In this document: positions 60,197-64,000 of the stretch, in pieces
Numbering within the stretch: the first letter of the stretch is position 1
Layout: every line of letters starts with the position of its first letter
Source: Hyphomicrobiaceae bacterium
Lineage (GTDB): Bacteria > Pseudomonadota > Alphaproteobacteria > Rhizobiales > Hyphomicrobiaceae
Assembly (NCBI GenBank): GCA_016793635.1
Contig: JAEUMD010000001.1
Coordinates: 62,001-126,000 of the forward strand
DNA: 64,000 nucleotides
Direction of reading: 5' to 3'
Position numbers and translations under genes: made by a program
The notes under the pieces: generated by a model
What the model saw: the letters and a program-made list of their open reading frames with translations, nothing else
Told to the model about the DNA's origin: nothing
The model's database searches: none

Positions 60197-61557
60197 TGGG
60201 AACGATTGTCCGCTTCGCGCCGAGCCCCACCGGCCGCCTGCACATCGGCAACATCCGCACTGCGGTTCTGAACTATCTCTTCGCGTTGAAGAGCGGCGGG
60301 CGCTTCCTGCTGCGCCTCGACGACACCGACATCGAGCGGTCGACGGAAGCCTTCGCGGAAGGCATCCGCCGCGATCTCGCCTGGCTTGGCTTCGACATCT
60401 CCTGGCAGGTGCGCCAGTCGGATCGCATCGCCCGTTACGATCTCGTCGCCGAGCGGATGAAGGCCGCGGGCCTGCTCTATCCGTGCTTCGAAAGCGAGGA
60501 CGAGCTGGAGCGCCGCCGCAAGCGGCAGATGGCGCGCGGCCAGCCGCCGATCTACGACCGCGCGTCATTGAGGATGTCGGGCGATGAGCGCGCGCGCCTC
60601 GAAGCGGAAGGGCGCCGGCCGCATTGGCGCTTCCGCTTGCCGAACACCGAAAGTGCAGATCAGCTCGTGCCGTTGCCGACGCTCGTGTCGTGGAACGATC
60701 TCATTCGCGGCGACCAGACGGTCGACATCGGATCGCTGTCCGATCCTGTGTTGCAGCGCGCCGATGGCAGCTACCTCTATACGTTCACAAGCGTTGTCGA
60801 CGACATCGAGCTCGGCATCACGCATGTGGTGCGAGGCGCCGATCACATCACCAACACTGGTGTGCAGATCGCGCTGTTCGAGGCACTCGACGCGGTGCCG
60901 CCGGCTTTCGCGCACCATTCGCTTCTGGTCGATGGTGATGGGCAGGCGCTGTCGAAACGGCTGGGGGCGCTGTCGATCGAGGGGCTGCGCGAGGCCGGAT
61001 ACGAGCCGATGGCGGTGCTGTCGCACGCGGCTCTCGTCGGCACGTCGGACGCCATCGAGCCGCACGCAAGCATGGAGACGCTCGCTGCGGCTTTCGACTT
61101 TGCCAAGATTTCGCTGGCGCCGGGCCGCTTCGATGCGTCCGAACTCGAAGGGCTCAACGCGCGCTTGCTGCACACGCTCGAACATGTCGCTGTCCGCGAT
61201 CGCCTCACCGCGCTCGGCGTTGGCGGCGGTGAAGCGTTCTGGCTCGCGGTGCGGGGAAATCTCGTCAAACTCGCGGACGCACGCATGTGGTGGGATATCG
61301 CGACCGGGGAGGTTCGGCCCGTGGTGGAGGACGCGCGCCTGCTCTCCGTCGCCGCGTCGTTGCTGCCCAACGAGCCGTGGGACACGGCGACGTGGGGAGC
61401 ATGGACCAACGCGGTAAAAGGGGCGACGGGTGCGAAAGGCCGGGCTTTGTTCCATCCCTTGCGCCTGGCACTCACCGGCCGGGAGAGCGGTCCCGAGCTA
61501 AAGACGCTGCTGCCTTTCATCGGACGCGAGCGCGCGCTCGCCCGGCTTTCAAGCTGA
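60196..61557 (+). CDS. gltX: Glutamate-tRNA ligase
   Basis: Charges tRNA(Glu) with glutamate; the non-discriminating form common in alphaproteobacteria also misacylates tRNA(Gln) for GatCAB. The 453-residue class I synthetase has the HIGH-type motif [16 protein letters not shown] at 9-24 and a KMSKS-type motif [11 protein letters not shown] at about 251-261. The C-terminal anticodon-binding part is present. Many alphaproteobacteria have two gltX genes; this could be either. The ATG overlaps the nadE stop, so translation is coupled. Length is slightly short for GltX (about 465-490). Confidence 0.92.
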   Translation: MGTIVRFAPSPTGRLHIGNIRTAVLNYLFALKSGGRFLLRLDDTDIERSTEAFAEGIRRDLAWLGFDISWQVRQSDRIARYDLVAERMKAAGLLYPCFESEDELERRRKRQMARGQPPIYDRASLRMSGDERARLEAEGRRPHWRFRLPNTESADQLVPLPTLVSWNDLIRGDQTVDIGSLSDPVLQRADGSYLYTFTSVVDDIELGITHVVRGADHITNTGVQIALFEALDAVPPAFAHHSLLVDGDGQALSKRLGALSIEGLREAGYEPMAVLSHAALVGTSDAIEPHASMETLAAAFDFAKISLAPGRFDASELEGLNARLLHTLEHVAVRDRLTALGVGGGEAFWLAVRGNLVKLADARMWWDIATGEVRPVVEDARLLSVAASLLPNEPWDTATWGAWTNAVKGATGAKGRALFHPLRLALTGRESGPELKTLLPFIGRERALARLSS

Positions 61558-61737
61558 GGAGTTGCTCGTTGCCTCGCCACGCACGTTAGCCATCGCTGCG
61601 CACGCTCCTGTGTGGCGATAAACTCGCGGTTTGACGAGGTGGCCGAACGCCCACCCGCCACGCGAATGAAACGCGCGCCAAGCTGGCGTTCTTCTTTGTT
61701 CGCGGATGAACTGGGCGACGATTGAAGCGTGCCGCGG

Positions 61738-62856
61738 TCAGCGCGGCCGCCAGGGGTCGAATGCTTCGCCGATCTGCGGGCCGCGCGCCGGCTCGCCCGA
61801 TGCTGCGCCCTGCTTCAAGACACCGCCGGGTGCAGGCGTCTGCGGAATGTACTCTGCCTGCTTGCAGGAGCAGCCCGCGACATACTCTTTGCGATAGAGG
61901 AACGCGGTGCGCAGCTTGGTGTACTTTTCGTTGGTGTCGAACGCCTGCATCTGGTCCACGGCGCCACCGGGGTTCTGATAATAGTAGAGCTGAGCGGGGG
62001 CGGCGCATTTGGACGCGCAGACCTCGGCGTCGCGCTGGAAGTGGTTCGGTAGCGTCGAGAAGCTGACTGGGAAATAGTAGCCGTCGCAAAGCCGCACACA
62101 GACTGTGCGGTAGGTAGCGAAGGGCACGGAGCTGTAGCGGCTGCCCATGCCGCCTCCGCCGCTGTCCTCGTCCTGCCAGTAGCCGGAGAGCGGCCCCGTA
62201 TCGCGGCGGCGGGCTTCCTGCTGATAGGATTGTCCGCAATTATTGCGGGCGAGTTCGCGCACGATCTCGTCCTGCACCGAGCGCCCGCCAGTGCCCATGG
62301 CTTCCTGACGCTGTACTTCGAGGTCAGCGTGCTGGCGCTTGGCCTGATCGACCTCGTCGACGAGGCCACGGCATTCGCGTGAGTTGCGGAGCTGTTTGGA
62401 GAACAGGAACCACTCGTAGCAGTCGGCCTTGTCGAGCTTGCTTTGCAAGCGCCGCAGGTTCTGCTCGCTCTGGCGCAGATCGCTCTCGATGCGCGGCAGA
62501 ACGTTCTGGACCTGGCTCCCGCGTTGCGTTTCCTGCACGAGCCGCTGTTCGAGGCGGAGGCAGATCGACGAGCGGTCGGAGTCCCAGCCGCCGCTGACAC
62601 CCGGTGCGGGGCCCGGGCGAGCGGGATCGCGGCGTATCGGCTCGCGCGGAATCGGAGGATCGCGCGGCACGGGCTTCGGGCTACTTTCCCAAGGCCAGGA
62701 GAACCCCTGCGCGGCTGCGGTGGAGTGAGCGCCAAACGCGGCGGCGCCGGCCATCAGCGCGACGAGTGCGGCTGCAGCGAACCGGCCGAGACCGGCGATC
62801 GACTTCAAGTGCCGGCGGAACGCCACTCGAAGGCTCTTTGCGGCGTTGCGTGCCAT
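61738..62856 (-). CDS. Exported DUF2865-family protein
   Basis: A 372-residue secreted or periplasmic protein. A long basic N-region and hydrophobic stretch (FAAAALVALMAGAAAFGAHSTAAAQG) give a signal peptide; a Pro/Arg-rich linker follows (about 55-85), then a coiled coil (about 105-205: RLVQETQRGSQVQNVLPRIESD) and the DUF2865 core (FATYRTVCVRLCDGYYFPVSFST, CASKCAAPAQLYYY), with several conserved cysteines. The ATG at 62856 is preferred over one 16 codons upstream. DUF2865 proteins are typical of Hyphomicrobiales; their function is unknown. Confidence 0.85.
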   Translation of the reverse strand: MARNAAKSLRVAFRRHLKSIAGLGRFAAAALVALMAGAAAFGAHSTAAAQGFSWPWESSPKPVPRDPPIPREPIRRDPARPGPAPGVSGGWDSDRSSICLRLEQRLVQETQRGSQVQNVLPRIESDLRQSEQNLRRLQSKLDKADCYEWFLFSKQLRNSRECRGLVDEVDQAKRQHADLEVQRQEAMGTGGRSVQDEIVRELARNNCGQSYQQEARRRDTGPLSGYWQDEDSGGGGMGSRYSSVPFATYRTVCVRLCDGYYFPVSFSTLPNHFQRDAEVCASKCAAPAQLYYYQNPGGAVDQMQAFDTNEKYTKLRTAFLYRKEYVAGCSCKQAEYIPQTPAPGGVLKQGAASGEPARGPQIGEAFDPWRPR

Positions 62857-63246
62857 CGTCGTCGTTCGAAATCTCCTCGGGCCAGCACCGGGCGGGGCCA
62901 GCATCGGGTCAGACGTTTAACCCAATCCGCTAGACGGTCAATGAGGAGCAATAAAGGCGGTCGGTGAACTCGGCCGCGGCCGGGCAAAGCCGGGAGCAGA
63001 TGAGGACGGTGTGCCGTCACGGGGTGTTGGCCTGCTGCGTGTCGGGCGTCGTGCCGATGCGCTGCGTTGCTGGTGGAGATAACGGCGTCACGGCGTGGCT
63101 GGTGCAGGGCAGGGGAACGGAGTGCGAACGCGGTCGATGTCCGAGTGGCGCGGCCCGTGCCGGCCGAGTTGTTCACAGTTGCGCCGCCGTGCGAGGCTGT
63201 TATCTGGGGTGGACGTGGTTCGCAGCCCAACTGTGGGGAGAGCTAG
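62857..63246. other. Non-coding divergent region, 390 bp
   Basis: Between the DUF2865 gene (minus) and the small exported protein (plus). It must contain both promoters. No gene, RNA or clear operator was found. A GGGGAGAG ribosome site for the right-hand gene closes it. Confidence 0.4.
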
Positions 63247-63711
63247 ATGCGTGGTGCGGTGGTGTCGCTACTCGGGGCCTGCTTTGGCGCAGTGCTCACC
63301 CTCTTCAACGTCGCGACTTCCGCTCAGGGTGAGGGCATCGCGACAGACCTGACGTGCGAGTTCGAGGGTGGCTTGTCGTCGAGCTATTCGGGTGGCACGT
63401 TCGCTTCGCGAGCGCCCCTGCCGCTCAGGTTCGGTATCGGCGAGATCGATCTCGAGAAGCAGTCCGCCCGCCTGCGGGTGGGCGGTTCAGATGGCCCTGC
63501 CACCACGTTGCGAGTCATTCGTGCGCTCAACGCCAATCACTTCCTCGAGGTTGTCCCGGAAGGCTTTCTCGTGTTGACGACCGTCTATGACATCGATCCG
63601 GCGGTTGGTGCCTATCCGGCCGTGCATTCGCGCCATCTGGGTGTTCTGGGGCAGCCCGTGTTTGCTCAGTATCCGGGGTTCTGCAAAGCACTGCCTCCGG
63701 CTGCGCGCTAA
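63247..63711 (+). CDS. Small exported protein of unknown function
   Basis: A 154-residue protein. MRGAVVSLLGACFGAVLTLFNVATSAQG is a signal peptide. The mature part of about 125 residues is beta-rich (LPLRFGIGEIDLEKQSARLRV, TLRVIRALNANHFLEVV, FLVLTTVYDIDPAVGAYPAVHSRH) with two cysteines (LTCEFEGG and FCKALPP) near its ends that could form a disulfide. GGGGAGAG precedes the ATG. No family recognised. The 193 bp that follow before the cytochrome fragment show nothing supportable. Confidence 0.75.
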   Translation: MRGAVVSLLGACFGAVLTLFNVATSAQGEGIATDLTCEFEGGLSSSYSGGTFASRAPLPLRFGIGEIDLEKQSARLRVGGSDGPATTLRVIRALNANHFLEVVPEGFLVLTTVYDIDPAVGAYPAVHSRHLGVLGQPVFAQYPGFCKALPPAAR

Positions 63712-63904
63712 GCTGCAATCCTTCGAGACGCAATTGCTCCGCGCTTTCATGGAAAGCGCGAACGACATCCCAAGCTCATGATGAGCAGCGGACGTCGCGA
63801 CGCGAACACGTCGTGCTAGCGAACAATAGAGGTTGAACGCACTCTGTCAGGAAGCACCCGTATTTCTGGAAACAGGCACGCGATCCTAGACACGGCCCAC
63901 CACT

Positions 63905-64000
63905 TCAGGGCGCCTTGCGCTTCTGCCACGCGAAATAGAGCGCGACCGCGTTGATCTCGTCAGCGGTCAACTTCTTGGCGATCGACGACATGATCGAGCC
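63905..64000 (-). CDS. C-terminal end of a class I cytochrome c, cut by window edge
   Basis: The last 31 codons of a minus-strand gene. The peptide reads GSIMSSIAKKLTADEIN then AVALYFAWQKRKAP and stop. This is the usual C-terminal helix of small c-type cytochromes, with a methionine in the place of the axial haem ligand loop (GSIM). The CxxCH site would lie beyond the window. It begins exactly in frame at the edge. Confidence 0.65.
   Translation of the reverse strand, partial: GSIMSSIAKKLTADEINAVALYFAWQKRKAP

Noticed and set aside
58292-60568. A 758-codon open frame on the minus strand
   Set aside because: Antisense to nadE and gltX; composition is the mirror image of those genes and no start signal or domain is seen.
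1-64000. CRISPR arrays, integrases, transposases or prophage genes
   Set aside because: No regularly spaced direct repeats with spacers, no recombinase or phage structural motifs were found on either strand.

Overview
This is a high-GC, gene-dense, single-chromosome-like window from an alphaproteobacterium, most likely of the order Hyphomicrobiales and plausibly a Hyphomicrobium-type sulfur-oxidising and/or methylotrophic bacterium. The evidence is the overall gene style (class I fructose-bisphosphate aldolase beside a ThiE-like gene, maf-yacG, rpiA-DUF2059-gor, MarR-OmpR-EnvZ beside ilvE, DUF2865), a quinoprotein-dehydrogenase-associated SoxYZ-like carrier, and a lipoate-assembly/LbpA/DsrE/TusA locus of the kind that accompanies the sHdr sulfur oxidation pathway. 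No tRNA, rRNA, CRISPR array, intact transposase or prophage was seen.

Layout. 0-2.1 kb: right end of an arsenic resistance unit (ACR3 efflux pump cut by the window edge, arsC, a TetR-like regulator). 2.15-2.3 kb: three 52-bp tandem repeats with hairpins. 2.3-6.3 kb: MarR/OmpR/EnvZ-type regulatory operon facing ilvE. 6.4-11.2 kb: small exported and membrane proteins, a PYROXD2-like oxidoreductase, a flavin reductase, arfB and hydroxypyruvate isomerase. 11.2-20.4 kb, all minus strand: Tad-pilus-like protein, OmpA/MotA-type pair, inositol phosphatase, L,D-transpeptidase, Sel1-repeat protein, ThiE-like protein, aldolase. 20.9-25.9 kb: adenylate cyclase with its own Crp-like regulator, maf, yacG, a pair of palindromic elements, nucleoside transporter. 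26-32.7 kb: secreted nuclease, SoxYZ-like carrier, modABC molybdate importer, YbdK-like ligase, YceI. 32.9-39.2 kb: SDR, gor, DUF2059, rpiA, gabD, gph, a small secreted protein.

39.4-53.1 kb is the distinctive accessory region. It encodes LbpA (a GcvH-like lipoate carrier of sulfur oxidisers), a DsrE protein, a His-rich probable outer-membrane protein, then the complete non-canonical lipoate assembly set sLpl(AB), LipS1, LipT and LipS2 with a dihaem cytochrome c inserted in it, an MMPL/RND exporter, a second DsrE-family protein, TusA and a FadL-type outer-membrane channel. Known biology of the sHdr pathway suggests that TusA and DsrE proteins relay sulfane sulfur, and that LbpA carries it on lipoate which LipS1/LipS2/sLpl(AB) make on the protein. 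The sHdr core subunits themselves are not in this window. The envelope proteins (RND, FadL, His-rich barrel, cytochrome) are the least explained part.

53.3-64 kb: class II DAHP synthase, a GYF_2/papain-like protein, an unrecognised 672-residue protein, overlapping nadE-gltX, a DUF2865 secreted protein, a small secreted protein and the C-terminal tail of a cytochrome c at the right edge.
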